Below, in pieces: positions 1 through 9,737 of a stretch of DNA of 64,000 bases (its first letter is position 1; every line of letters starts with the position of its first letter). The stretch comes from Parasponia andersonii (Eukaryota > Streptophyta > Magnoliopsida > Rosales > Cannabaceae), in the NCBI GenBank assembly GCA_002914805.1, contig JXTB01000186.1, forward strand, positions 453,175 through 517,174, in the 5' to 3' direction. The notes under the pieces are model-generated. The model did no database searches. It was not told where the DNA came from and saw nothing but the letters and a program-made list of their open reading frames with translations. The position numbers and the translations under genes are program-made.

Positions 1-1259
1 TTATAAAAATTTAATTGATAAATTAAAACTTAATATTAATAAATTTAATACTATTTATTAATTAAATGCTGATAAATCACTTATGTGATAAGTAGTATTG
101 AAAATATAAGATATATTAAGTGGATCCCAAGCATCATCCTTATAAAAAGAGTAGATGTGAGGTATATTAGTGAAGTTAGTGAAAAATAGAGTGAATTTAA
201 AATGTATGCGGCATCACGACGTGTCGTACAACGTTAAACGACACTAAGCTTAGATAAGATTAGAATAGAAATAAAAAGGCGCAATGGAAGTTTAAATGGA
301 ATGGCAAAAATATCCTCGTCTGAAAAGTTACATGACGGAATAACCCCTACCAGTTCCAGTGACCTAATCAACCCTAATCTTTGGTCAGAATACCAATACT
401 GTTCCCCTCTTTCCCCAACCCTCTATTTTCCGACCACTACTGGTTCGATACGCCTCCCTCAATCTTTGTTCGACTACACTCTGCTTCTGATTTTCAAGGT
501 TTGTCTCTATCCATTTATGATTACTGTGTCGTATGCATGTGTATTTATATATATGTATGTATGGGTCACTACTGTACCCAGCTATATCTCAAAGATGCAA
601 ACTTTAGATCAAGACGCCCACAAAAAACACCTGGTCTGTACTCTAGTTTCTTATTCAAAAATATGTATACATATACATGTCTATGTATACATGTGTATTT
701 CCTAAGGTTGCTTGGAAATTTAGTTTTCTTCTTCTTCTTTCGTTATCTAAGCTAAAACCAATTGTATAAGCTAATGAAAAAAGTAACAATAATTAAAATA
801 AAAAAAGGAAATCCTTAACGAAGAAGGCTAGAGTTTTTGTGTTGTTTTACACCACAAAGTGTGAATTTTGGGAGGTGGGTTGACATAAAAATTGCCCCCG
901 AGTAACTTGACTACTGGATAATGCTCTGTTTTTCATGCTACTTATGAATGAACTTTTGAACATCAGTTCTCCTGACAAAATAGTTTGATTTGTTTTTTCT
1001 TTACATTTTATGAGTGAATATTAGAGAAATAGATTATTCATATAAGTCCAGAAGACCAATGCTTAAGCTGTTATATGGGGTTTTTTGCTTGAATTTGAAT
1101 GTGACCCCTTTGCTTTTTGCAGAGAGGTTCGTTATGAGGCTTGAATTTCGAAGATATAGTTTTTATAGCTTTATTTGCTCCCCGGGAGTGACAGAGATTG
1201 GATTAGTTAAATCAATATGCATTTGAGGAGTTGAGTTTCTGAGTGTTGTTCAGTCCCAC
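1..1259. other. AT-rich 5' flank of the MUSTANG gene
   Basis: No protein-coding gene is recognisable here. The frames at 301-755 have no family resemblance, low-complexity composition and no splice logic. The stretch probably holds the promoter and an untranslated leader of the gene starting at 1260; a pyrimidine-rich tract near 1108-1121 ending in a cag could be an intron acceptor within the leader. One AAACGACA octamer lies at about 235-242. Confidence 0.4.
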
Positions 1260-3011
1260 ATGGCGGATCATACTTTTGTAGTTGGTCAAGAGTTCCCTGA
1301 CGTCAAGGCCTTCCGGAATGCGATAAAAGAAGCTGCAATTGCACAACATTTTGAGCTTCGTATTATCAAAAGCGATCTGATTCGTTATTTTGCGAAATGT
1401 GCCACAGAGGGTTGTCCATGGAGAATTCGTGCTGTGAAGCTTTCCAACACCCCAATTTTTACAATAAGAAGCCTAGAAGGTACACATACATGTGGTAGAA
1501 ATGCACACAATGGTCATCACCAAGCTTCTGTTGATTGGATTGTGAGTTTTATAGAGGAGCGTTTAAGGGATAACATCAACTATAAACCTAAGGATATATT
1601 GCATGACATACAAAAACAGTATGGGATCACAATACCATACAAGCAAGCTTGGCGTGCAAAGGAACGGGGACTTGCTGCAATTTATGGGTCTTCTGAAGAA
1701 GGGTATTGCTTGCTTCCTTCATACTGTGAGCAAATAAAGAAATCCAATCCAGGAAGTGTTGCAGAGGTTTTTACCACTGGTGTAGATAGTCGATTTCAGC
1801 GGTTCTTTGTTTCATTTTATGCATCCATTTATGGATTCCTGAATGGTTGCTTGCCTATTATTGGCCTTGGTGGAATCCAGCTTAAAAGCAAGTACCTTGG
1901 TACCTTGCTTTCAGCAACTTCTTTTGATGCTGATGGAGGATTATTTCCACTTGCATTTGGTGTTGTTGATGTAGAAAACGATGAGAGCTGGATGTGGTTC
2001 TTATCAGAGGTGCATAAAGCGCTTGAGATGAACACAGAAAATTTACCGCAACTTACATTTTTATCTGATGGACAAAAGGGCATTGTTGATGCAGTAAGAA
2101 GAAAATTCCCAAACTCTTTTGTTGCTCATTGTATGTGCCACTTGACTGAAAGTCTTGGCAAAGAGTTCAAGAACTCGAGGCTCGCCCATCTTTTGTGGAA
2201 AGCTGCATATTCCACCACTACTATTGGTTTCAAAGAAAAAATGGCCGAAATTGAAGAGGTTTCTCCTGAAGCTGCAAAGTGGCTACAGCAATTTGATCCT
2301 TCCCGATGGGCATTGGTCTATTTTGAAGGTACACGCTATGGTCATCTCTCATCAAATATTGAGGAGTTCAATAGATGGATACTTGAAGCTCGTGAATTGC
2401 CCATAATTCAGGTGATTGAGCAGATCCACAGTAAACTAATAGCAGAGTTTGAAGAACGTCGTATGAAGAGTAATTCATGGTTTTCTGTTCTTGCCCCGTC
2501 TGCTGAAAAGCGGATGATTGAATCCATGAGTCGTGCATCAACTTTCCAAGTTCTTCGATCCGATGAAGTTGAATTCGAGGTCCTTTCAGCTGAGCGATCA
2601 TACATTGTGAACATTGGTACACATAGTTGTTCCTGCCGTGATTGGCAGCTTCATGGAATACCATGTTCACATGCGGTTGCAGCCCTCATCTCTTGTCGAA
2701 AAGATGTATATGCATTCTCAGAGAAGTGCTTTACCGTTGCTAGTTACCGTGAGAGTTATGCTGAAGAAATATACCCCATCCCCGGGAAACTTGAATGGAG
2801 AAAGACAGATGAGGCTGCTACAGATGATGATGCCCAGGTAGTAAGGCCACCAAAGTTTCGTCGGCCACCAGGACGCCCTGAAAAGAAACGGATTTGTATA
2901 GAGGAACTCAATCGTGAGAAACACACAGTACATTGTAGTCGGTGCAACCAAACCGGTCATTACAAGACAACCTGCAAAGCAGAGATGATGGATACTATCG
3001 AACAATTTTAG
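1260..3011 (+). CDS. MUG1: MUSTANG-family domesticated MULE transposase
   Basis: Single-exon gene of 583 residues. Order of domains: an N-terminal plant MuDR/FAR1-type DNA-binding region (about 1-90, with paired Cys and the THTC..H pattern), a MULE transposase core (about 190-300), a SWIM zinc finger (CSC..CSHA, about 450-470) and a C-terminal CCHC zinc knuckle (CSRCNQTGHYKTTC, about 555-568). This order is typical of MUSTANG proteins, host genes derived from Mutator-like transposases that act in the nucleus, probably as regulators. I see no PB1 domain at the N-terminus, so it fits the MUG-A subgroup. The core keeps SDGQKG and HCMCH, but the usual first acidic motif (Asp before the LKSKY stretch) reads GLGGI, so the first catalytic Asp seems lost. 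That agrees with domestication rather than active transposition. No terminal inverted repeats were seen around it. A 98%-similar 3' fragment lies at 34054. Confidence 0.85.
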   Translation: MADHTFVVGQEFPDVKAFRNAIKEAAIAQHFELRIIKSDLIRYFAKCATEGCPWRIRAVKLSNTPIFTIRSLEGTHTCGRNAHNGHHQASVDWIVSFIEERLRDNINYKPKDILHDIQKQYGITIPYKQAWRAKERGLAAIYGSSEEGYCLLPSYCEQIKKSNPGSVAEVFTTGVDSRFQRFFVSFYASIYGFLNGCLPIIGLGGIQLKSKYLGTLLSATSFDADGGLFPLAFGVVDVENDESWMWFLSEVHKALEMNTENLPQLTFLSDGQKGIVDAVRRKFPNSFVAHCMCHLTESLGKEFKNSRLAHLLWKAAYSTTTIGFKEKMAEIEEVSPEAAKWLQQFDPSRWALVYFEGTRYGHLSSNIEEFNRWILEARELPIIQVIEQIHSKLIAEFEERRMKSNSWFSVLAPSAEKRMIESMSRASTFQVLRSDEVEFEVLSAERSYIVNIGTHSCSCRDWQLHGIPCSHAVAALISCRKDVYAFSEKCFTVASYRESYAEEIYPIPGKLEWRKTDEAATDDDAQVVRPPKFRRPPGRPEKKRICIEELNREKHTVHCSRCNQTGHYKTTCKAEMMDTIEQF

Positions 3012-4448
3012 GTGTGATTTTGTATTATATTAGATCACCAAAAACTTAGTTTCCGTGTAGAGTAGAGCTTCTTAGTATAGGTCATACCCGTTATCAAGGC
3101 CATGTAAATTAGGAAACCTGTTGTAGTGTATCTTAAATGTACGCGTAATTGGAACACTTCTAGAATGTGGCAATATCCGACTGTAATTTCTTCTCTAGTT
3201 GTTTCAGATTTGAAGTGTCTTTGCCACCCCTATTAGGATGACTTTGTCAAACTGGAATGTATCTGTTGCGCTCGTAATGAGGTTGAAAATAAACGTAATA
3301 TGACCATATAAGATCAAGTGGGTTGGTCATTGGTGCAAAGTCTTAGTGCCACTTTGGGATATCTTTTACAACTTGAGCATGGAGGAGTGAGACGCTAAGT
3401 TATCAAGGTTTCCCAAATCAGTCACTAGATCACTTTCGACAACTGATAGCGGGAAGCATTTACATTACTCTAGTACAGAATTGAAAAATTAACATAACAT
3501 GTTCAAAAATTTACGTAACATGTTACCATATAACATGATACAAATACAAGTGCACGAGTAAATTATCTTCACTCGACATAACACCAGGTTTTAGGACAAA
3601 CTTTTGTTGTACGAGTGAACACTTTATCCAGGTTTTCAACAACTGATAACAGGAAGCTTTTGCATTACTTGATTATATAATATAACATAATAAGAGCTTA
3701 AGTTTACAAGTACGTAAATGTACAAAGAAGCATTCAAGGCCTTTGATCAGGGTCGGCTAAAGGGTTAAAGCCCCTAAGGCCATTGCCTAAAGTTTTTTTT
3801 TTTTTTCAATTAATATATAATTAGTACTCTTTCTATTAATAGTCTAAAAATCAATGACAAAATTCAATTTTTCTTTCAATTCCCAAAAAATTCTACGCGT
3901 ATTTCACATTTTCCTAATTAAACTATACATAAATATTAAGCAACTACTATGTAATTTGAATTTTTCAAAATAATCTTCCCTAATAAAAGTAATCTACAAA
4001 TGATATGCAGTTACTCTTTGTTTTGATTCTTTTTCAAAAAGGATGTCCTTGTTTTTACCTTTCAATGGCATTAATTATTAATTGAGCTCACAAATTTTTA
4101 TGATTTAACCATTTTTAGCCAAAATGTAAAAGATAAAATTCTATACATGCAAAAATTTGATAATCGTTTATTCTTCTATAATTACTTTTCTTTTAACTCC
4201 AATACTCATCAAATCAGTCTTCTCTCTGTCGTTGTACTCTCGAAAGCCTTGATACTAATTTCAGGTTCTATTATTCTTTTTCTTTTTTTTTTTTCCTTTT
4301 TTATTTGTATTTAGCATCAGATATATATAATCTTCTTTAATCTTTTGTTTATAAGAATTGTTATTGTTAATATGTTTTTCTTAATTATATTTGTAGTAAG
4401 AAAATATGAAGCTGATCAGTCTTAAGAAAAGAAAGGTAGAAAAACTAA
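3012..4448. other. 3' flank of MUSTANG gene; dispersed repeat
   Basis: The first ~150 bp are the 3' UTR and flank, which are shared with 34532-34688. From about 3420 to 3740 the sequence resembles, at roughly three quarters identity by eye, the 3' flank of the DAP aminotransferase gene (16550-16660), including the phrase CAACTGATAAC and ..AAGCTTAAGTT. The rest is AT-rich with no coding signal. Confidence 0.4.
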
Positions 4449-4902
4449 GGTCCCATTTGTTTCACTAATTTTGTTCTATTCAAATAGAAAACCTATAGAA
4501 ATTGGTATTTGTTTTAACGATTCAAGTTTTAGAAAAACTAAAATGCCATTTGCTTCACTAATTTTGTTCTATTCAAATGGAAAACTTGTTTAAATAGGTG
4601 TTTGTTTTAATAATTCAAGTTTATCTATTCAAATAGTTTTTTGGAATAGACATTTGTTTCAACAATTCAGTTTTTTCATTCAAATAGTCCATCATCACAT
4701 CAACCATTAAAATGAATTTTTTGTATCTTGAAATGAAAACGGAATCTAAAAGATATTTTTGAATGATTCATTCCAATATCTCTCATTCTAATTACAATTC
4801 ATTGTATTTTATTTTACTTCAAATGTCTCATATTCTAATTATCACACATTCTACAATTTTTATTTAAATACTCTCATTTAAATGAATAAACCAAACAAGC
4901 CC
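4449..4902. mobile_element. Tourist-like MITE, TSD TAA
   Basis: The element starts GGTCCCATTTG and ends CAAACAAGCCC, giving imperfect terminal inverted repeats of the GGGCC-TTTGTTT kind typical of PIF/Harbinger MITEs. It is bordered by TAA on both sides (4446-4448 and 4903-4905). Internally a direct repeat (ACTAATTTTGTTCTATTC) occurs near 4465 and 4554. The paralogous segment at 34689-34710 has a single TAA and lacks the element, which behaves as an empty site and supports the borders. Confidence 0.6.
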
Positions 4903-5836
4903 TAACCAAATCACAAAAAGCAGCACTTAATAAATTTATAACAAGCAACAAAAAAAAAGTAGACACAAGTGAAAATGTAGCAATAACAGTTGTCTATAGA
5001 ATATTATACAGTTCCAATAACAATAGTTTCTGCATAAAAAAGATCTTCCGATTGAAATTAATAACAACTTACTCAATGCCCCCCAGTCCTATTCGGCCGC
5101 CCCTGCTTTTGATGACAAAGTTTCTTTAGATTAACTTGGGATCTGATGACTCCGTTCTTGCAGAGCATGACATGAATAACCCTCGAAAATTTTTGTGTTT
5201 ATTTAGCATTTTTGATATTACTTTAAAGGCAAAAAAGAAAAAGGAAAAATCTACGAATAAAACTTCAACCGGTTCTAGAAAGACTGTAACTTGCTATTTG
5301 GATTTTTATTTTTTTTTGGTGATGATTAGTAAAAATTCAACCAGGTAGAAGTGAATGATGTATTTTTTTTTCTTTTCATTTGTGTGTATTTGTAATTTGT
5401 ATTATTATTTAAGTGAATTAGTAGTTATGTTTGATTTCTATATTATTTTTGTTTATTTGTTATGTTTATGAGCAGCAGATGAGTGAAGTTTATCCTACTT
5501 GCTTGCTACCAATTAACTGTAACATATTGCCGAGTTCTGATGCCGGTATTAAATTTTGTTATCCAATTCATATCTTTCGACTTTGTGTGTTCTTGATTCG
5601 GAATGTAACATGTATCTTTCTCATAACATTATTCTTTTGTGGTGATGAAGTTGAGAAAGAAACAAATATTACAACTTGGTTGAAGCAAGTGAGGTACTTA
5701 TTCATTCATTTGTAGTGTTTTCATAACTTTACTGTGAACTAGTAGCGTTGTAATGTGCATTTTCTGGAAAAAAAAATAAGAAAATCGAGTGAGGGGTTCT
5801 ACTCTGATCTGCGCGAAAAGAGTGAATTTGAGAGTG

Positions 5837-5841
5837 AATAT
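5837..5841. repeat. Target-site duplication, left (AATAT)
   Basis: AATAT immediately precedes the TG of the 5' LTR and is repeated at 14932-14936 immediately after the CA of the 3' LTR. A 5-bp duplication is standard for Ty3/gypsy integration. Confidence 0.9.
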
Positions 5842-6483
5842 TGTTGTGCGGTCTAAAATCCTAAGGTCGCATAAGGGTTAAGTTCGACCTCCTCCGTGTT
5901 GGATATGTGCGACCTCTTTCGCTTAGGTTATATGCGACCTTCTCCGTGTAGTCTTTTTTGCATAAGTATGTGCGACCTTCGCTGTATAGGTGGTGGGCGA
6001 CCTCTTCCGAAAGAAAAGGGAAACAAGTATATGCTATGACAAACAGGAAACCTACAGGGAAAGGGAAACAGAAGTCTCCTATTTATGATCAACCAGTTAC
6101 CCATTTTGAGTGGTTATCCAGTTATGTTGTTACTTAATTTATGATTACCCGATTGTATAGTTACCTGTTTATACAATTAGGATCATAGGGACATAGGGTT
6201 ACTTTTACCTATATAAAGGGGACTCAATGTTCCGAAGAAGGATCAAGTTTTGAGTATTCCAATTGCTTTTCAGTTTTCCAATTTCCAGACGAGACATTGT
6301 AACCTTGAGTGCTAGTAATTCTCCATAAAATAGCGAAAAAACAGTGGACGTAGGCTCATCTTTTTCGGGGCTGAACCACTATAAAATCCTCTCTCTTTAT
6401 TTGCTTTAATTATTAACTCAATTCGCACAAGCCATATCTCTTAATTTTTTCTAAATTTATTGTTGATAAAACCTCCATCAACA
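5842..6483 (+). repeat. 5' LTR
   Basis: Begins TGTTGTGCGG and ends CATCAACA; the matching copy is at 14289-14931. A TATA box (TATATAAA) is at 6210-6217, so transcription would start about 30 bp downstream, leaving R and U5 to 6483. Confidence 0.9.
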
Positions 6484-6485
6484 AT

Positions 6486-6528
6486 TGGCGCTAGAAGGAG
6501 GGCTTGAACCTCCGACTTTGTGGTTAAA
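6486..6528 (+). other. Primer-binding site with extended tRNA-Asn complement
   Basis: Three bases after the LTR, TGGCGCTAGAAGGAGGGC (6486-6503) is complementary to the 3' end of cytosolic tRNA-Asn(GUU) as I recall it, including CCA. The match does not stop at the usual 18 nt. It continues through the whole T arm, variable loop and anticodon stem to about the anticodon (GTGGTTAA at 6520-6527), with only about one mismatch in 40. Identification of the tRNA is from memory; the T-arm fold (GGAGG..CCTCC) is visible directly. Confidence 0.6.
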
Positions 6529-6529
6529 T

Positions 6530-7548
6530 AAGGGACTCTCGAGACAATTTTAAGCAAGATACGCACCACATACAGGAATCACTCCTAACCTTTTTATTAT
6601 TCACAAAAAAGAATTACACTCACTTGGAAGGGAACACACAAGCCTCTACTTTCTGTTGTGTCCTCAACCATTCCCAAACTTGGGTATTTATAGGCAATAT
6701 AGGTGTGGCTGACATCCCCAGCCACTAGGATCACTTTTCCCACATTCTAAGGGTTGGAACACATTTAGATCACTAAAAGATGCCATCTGGCTCGAGGTTG
6801 TGCGGGACAATATGAGAAGTGGCCGAAGGAAATGGAACTGGCCACGTTCAGCACGTCTGCCTGCGCTGCGCGTAGTGTGGCCGAGTGGCGCGCGCATCCT
6901 GCACGCCACGCCCAGTCGTGTCTCGGTGGTGTGCTCGCATTCCGCGCACAGGTGCACCATGTCCGCAACACTCGGCCACTCGCCCGGTTCCCATGGAACT
7001 CGGTCATGGGCACCTAGCCGCCCACCTTGGTCAGACGTGGTCCACATTCCACACCTTTCTCAGTCATGTTCCCCGCCTTTCTTAGTCACGTTCCCCACTT
7101 TTCTCGGCCACTTGCCGAGGCTGGTGCCAAGGTGTTCCATAACTCTCCAGCCATGCTCACTCTCACTTGGCCATGTCTCCACTTTTCTCGGCCATCTGTC
7201 CGAACCCCCGCCCCAGCGTCCGGATGTCTCTCACGCATGTCTATACGTGTTGATCGTGTGCGCATGCCCAGTCTCGGCTGCACACATGTTCTGCTGCACG
7301 CGCGCGCCATGCTGCGCATGCTGCCCTTATGAAACTCGCTGTGGGACGCACACATGTGAGTCACTCACATGTGTGCCTTAGTGTTCCGCCTACTCAGTGC
7401 GTCCGCCCAACACACTTGCCTTGCATGCCCGCCATGCATTTTCTTGCAGCCAACAAGTCTCGCCATGCCTTTCCCCCTAAGGCATGGTTGTGCGTCGGCC
7501 CGTGCCAGCTTGCACACAGGCCTAGTCCGAGTTTACGAGGGTCTTACA
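6530..7548 (-). mobile_element. Antisense LTR of a chromovirus-type gypsy element
   Basis: Read on the minus strand, a purine-rich tract (GGCGGGGTGGGTT, ending at 7549) is followed by TGTAAGACCC at 7548, a common start for plant gypsy LTRs. A TATAAATA box lies at 6685-6692 and an AATAAA-type signal near 6590-6600, in the right order for U3-R-U5. The U3 portion is unusually GC-rich compared with everything around it. The far end is not clear because I cannot find a clean CA end next to 6530. Several overlapping open frames here are due to the GC content, not genes. Confidence 0.5.
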
Positions 7549-7588
7549 AACCCACCCCGCCGGATGAAGCCGACGTCCTCGTCGGGAG
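7549..7588 (-). pseudogene. End of chromovirus pol, minus strand (remnant)
   Basis: Just inside the antisense LTR, the minus strand reads PPDEDVGFIRRGG, the kind of short acidic tail seen at the end of chromovirus polyproteins before the polypurine tract. Only about 40 bp remain before the sequence switches to a plus-strand integrase fragment at about 7589, so the two pieces meet head to head and mark a rearrangement. Confidence 0.35.
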
Positions 7589-7928
7589 GGTTTACTTGAT
7601 GTAGCCCAATTCTGCTACAACCTACATAAGTCTTCATCAATAGGGATGAGCCCATTTGAGCTAGTATTCGGGCATCAACCCCTGACACCCTTAGAGATAG
7701 CCAAACAAAAATCTCAAGGTGTATGCCCTGCTGCATACCGTTTTGCTATGGAGAAGCAAGAACTGATTGATCAAGCACGGGATAGCTTGGCCAAGGCACA
7801 ACGGCGGATGAAGAAGTATGTGGACCAGAATCGACAGCCTCTAGAATTCTAGGAAGGGGACAAGGTGTTACTAAAACTAACACCTCAAATTTGGAAGAAA
7901 GTGACGGACAAGCGGTACCACAAAGGGT
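7589..7928 (+). pseudogene. Chromovirus integrase C-terminal fragment
   Basis: Translates as LLDVAQFCYNLHKSS..GMSPFELVFGHQPLTP.., then a KQELIDQARDSLAKAQRRM helix and, after an in-frame TAG at about 7850, GDKVLLKL and WKKVTDKRYHKG. These are the integrase C-terminal core and GPY/F-like region of plant chromoviruses (Ty3/gypsy). The part before LLDVAQ is missing and the piece ends at 7928, where Tat-type sequence begins in another frame. It is a relic with a stop codon and no start. Confidence 0.7.
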
Positions 7929-9737
7929 CAAGCCCTCGCAGATTTTATTGCAGAATTTACATACGACGTCAATCTTCCCACAGGAGTACTCGAGAAACCC
8001 GCCTCAGATACATCAAAGTTGTGGAAACTTTATGTTGACGGGTTATCGAATGAGAATGGAGCAGGTGCGGGCATAGTTTTAATCAGTCCTGAAGGGCACA
8101 ATATTCATTATGCGCTTCGCTTCAAATTCCCAGCGTCGAATAATGAGGCCGAATATGAAGCACTGATAGCTGGGCTAAAGCTCGCACAGGAAATGAAGGT
8201 CGAAGTAATCGAGGTGTATAGCGACTCCCAGCTGGTCGTCTGTCAGGTTCAGGGTGATTATCAAGTGAGAGGAGAAAGAATGATGGCCTATTTGAAGAAG
8301 GTGCAGCAGTTGTTCTTAACGTTCAATACTTATGATATACAGCTCCTCCCTCGTATCAAAAACACCCGGGCAGATGCGCTCGCTAAGCTCGCTTCGACGA
8401 AAGATGCAGAATTGTTGAAGGTAGTTCCCGTTGAATTTCTTGTATCACCAAGCATCGAGGTCGAACCCCAAGTAATTATGCCAGTTGATGAAGAACCATC
8501 GTGGATGGACCCCATAATGCGAAATATACAAAATGGCGATCTCCCTGAAGATAAAGACGATGCAAGGCGGCTCCGCATGAAAGCAGCTCGCTATATCGTC
8601 CAGGATGAACAATTTTATCGGAGAAGTTTCAGCTCGCCATTATTATTATGCGTGAATGATAAAAAGGCAAGCTATATTATGAGGGAAATTCACGAAGGAA
8701 TATGTGGAAATCATTCTGGGGGGCAAGCGCTTGCAAACAAGATCCTTCGACAAGGGTACTTTTGGCCAATTATGAAGAAGGATACATTGGAATTTGCTAG
8801 GAAATATGATAAATGTCAACGATTTGCGACCATTCCGAGAAAACCACATGTTCCTTTAACTTCAATGACTAGTCCATGGCCATTTACTGTGTGGGGAATT
8901 GATATTATTGGGATGCTTCCATTAGTGCGAGGTAGTTTAAAGTATGCAGTGGTCGCAGTCGATTACTTTACAAAATGGACGGAAGCCGAAGCCTTGGGCA
9001 CCATCTCCGCGAAGAAAATTATAGATTTCGTTTACAAATCTATAATTCGTCATTATGGTATACCATATACCATAATTTCTGATAATGGAAAACAATTCGA
9101 CTGTGACGAGTTCCGTGACTTCTGTAATAACTTGGGCATTAAAAAGAGCTTCTCCGCTGTTGTTCATCCACAGGCCAATGGGCAGGTTGAAGCAATAAAG
9201 AAAATACTCAAGCAAAATATAAAGAAAAAGCTGGAGGAGCATAAAGGAGCTTGGTCAGATGTACTTCCAGAAGTGTTATGTGCTTATCGCACCACACAAC
9301 AAACTACTACAGGGGAGAGTCCATTCTCCTTGGCTTATGGATATGAAGCGATGATTCCTGTTGAAATTGGTGCGGGCTCCCTATGGCGATCTATTTATAA
9401 GCAAAAACAGAATGATGTATTGCTGAGAGTTGAACTCGATCTTTTAGAAGAGCGGCGTGAACAATCTCAGCTCCGAATTGCATCATACCAACGACGTACT
9501 GCTCGATATTATAATTCTAAGGTCAAAGGTAGACATTTTGAAGTTGGAGATCTTGTCCTTCGACGAGTTCTACCTAATAATAGAGAATATGGTGCTGGTG
9601 TATTTGGGCCTTCTTGGGAAGGACCTTATGTTGTTGATAATGTCATTCGACCTGGGACATATAACCTAGCTCGCATTGGTGGACAAAAGATCGAGCATGC
9701 CTGGAATGCAGAACAACTTCGTCGTTATTATCAATAA
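7929..9737 (+). CDS. Tat-lineage RNase H-integrase polyprotein fragment
   Basis: Open from 7929 (ALADFIAEFT) to the stop at 9737; an ATG inside it lies at 8019. First comes the second, archaeal-type RNase H found in Tat elements, with its acidic residues in LYVDG, NNEAEYEAL, YSDSQLV and RADALAKLAS (about residues 30-160). Integrase follows: a zinc-binding head with HEGICGNH and KYDKC, where the first of the two Cys is Tyr; the catalytic Asp residues in WGIDIIG and IISDNG; the Glu in GQVEAIKK; then YRTTQQTTTGESPF and a C-terminal region ending at QLRRYYQ. It would act in cDNA processing and integration. Reverse transcriptase and protease that normally precede it are gone. The start codon is uncertain because this was part of a polyprotein. 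Confidence 0.85.
   Translation, partial: QALADFIAEFTYDVNLPTGVLEKPASDTSKLWKLYVDGLSNENGAGAGIVLISPEGHNIHYALRFKFPASNNEAEYEALIAGLKLAQEMKVEVIEVYSDSQLVVCQVQGDYQVRGERMMAYLKKVQQLFLTFNTYDIQLLPRIKNTRADALAKLASTKDAELLKVVPVEFLVSPSIEVEPQVIMPVDEEPSWMDPIMRNIQNGDLPEDKDDARRLRMKAARYIVQDEQFYRRSFSSPLLLCVNDKKASYIMREIHEGICGNHSGGQALANKILRQGYFWPIMKKDTLEFARKYDKCQRFATIPRKPHVPLTSMTSPWPFTVWGIDIIGMLPLVRGSLKYAVVAVDYFTKWTEAEALGTISAKKIIDFVYKSIIRHYGIPYTIISDNGKQFDCDEFRDFCNNLGIKKSFSAVVHPQANGQVEAIKKILKQNIKKKLEEHKGAWSDVLPEVLCAYRTTQQTTTGESPFSLAYGYEAMIPVEIGAGSLWRSIYKQKQNDVLLRVELDLLEERREQSQLRIASYQRRTARYYNSKVKGRHFEVGDLVLRRVLPNNREYGAGVFGPSWEGPYVVDNVIRPGTYNLARIGGQKIEHAWNAEQLRRYYQ

Noticed and set aside
301..755. Two overlapping plus-strand frames before the MUSTANG gene
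   Set aside because: Low-complexity Tyr/Val/Ile-rich translation, no family resemblance, AT-rich leader DNA.
6688..7604. Many overlapping frames on both strands
   Set aside because: They arise from the high GC content of an antisense LTR. The same DNA shows TATA and poly(A) signals in LTR order.
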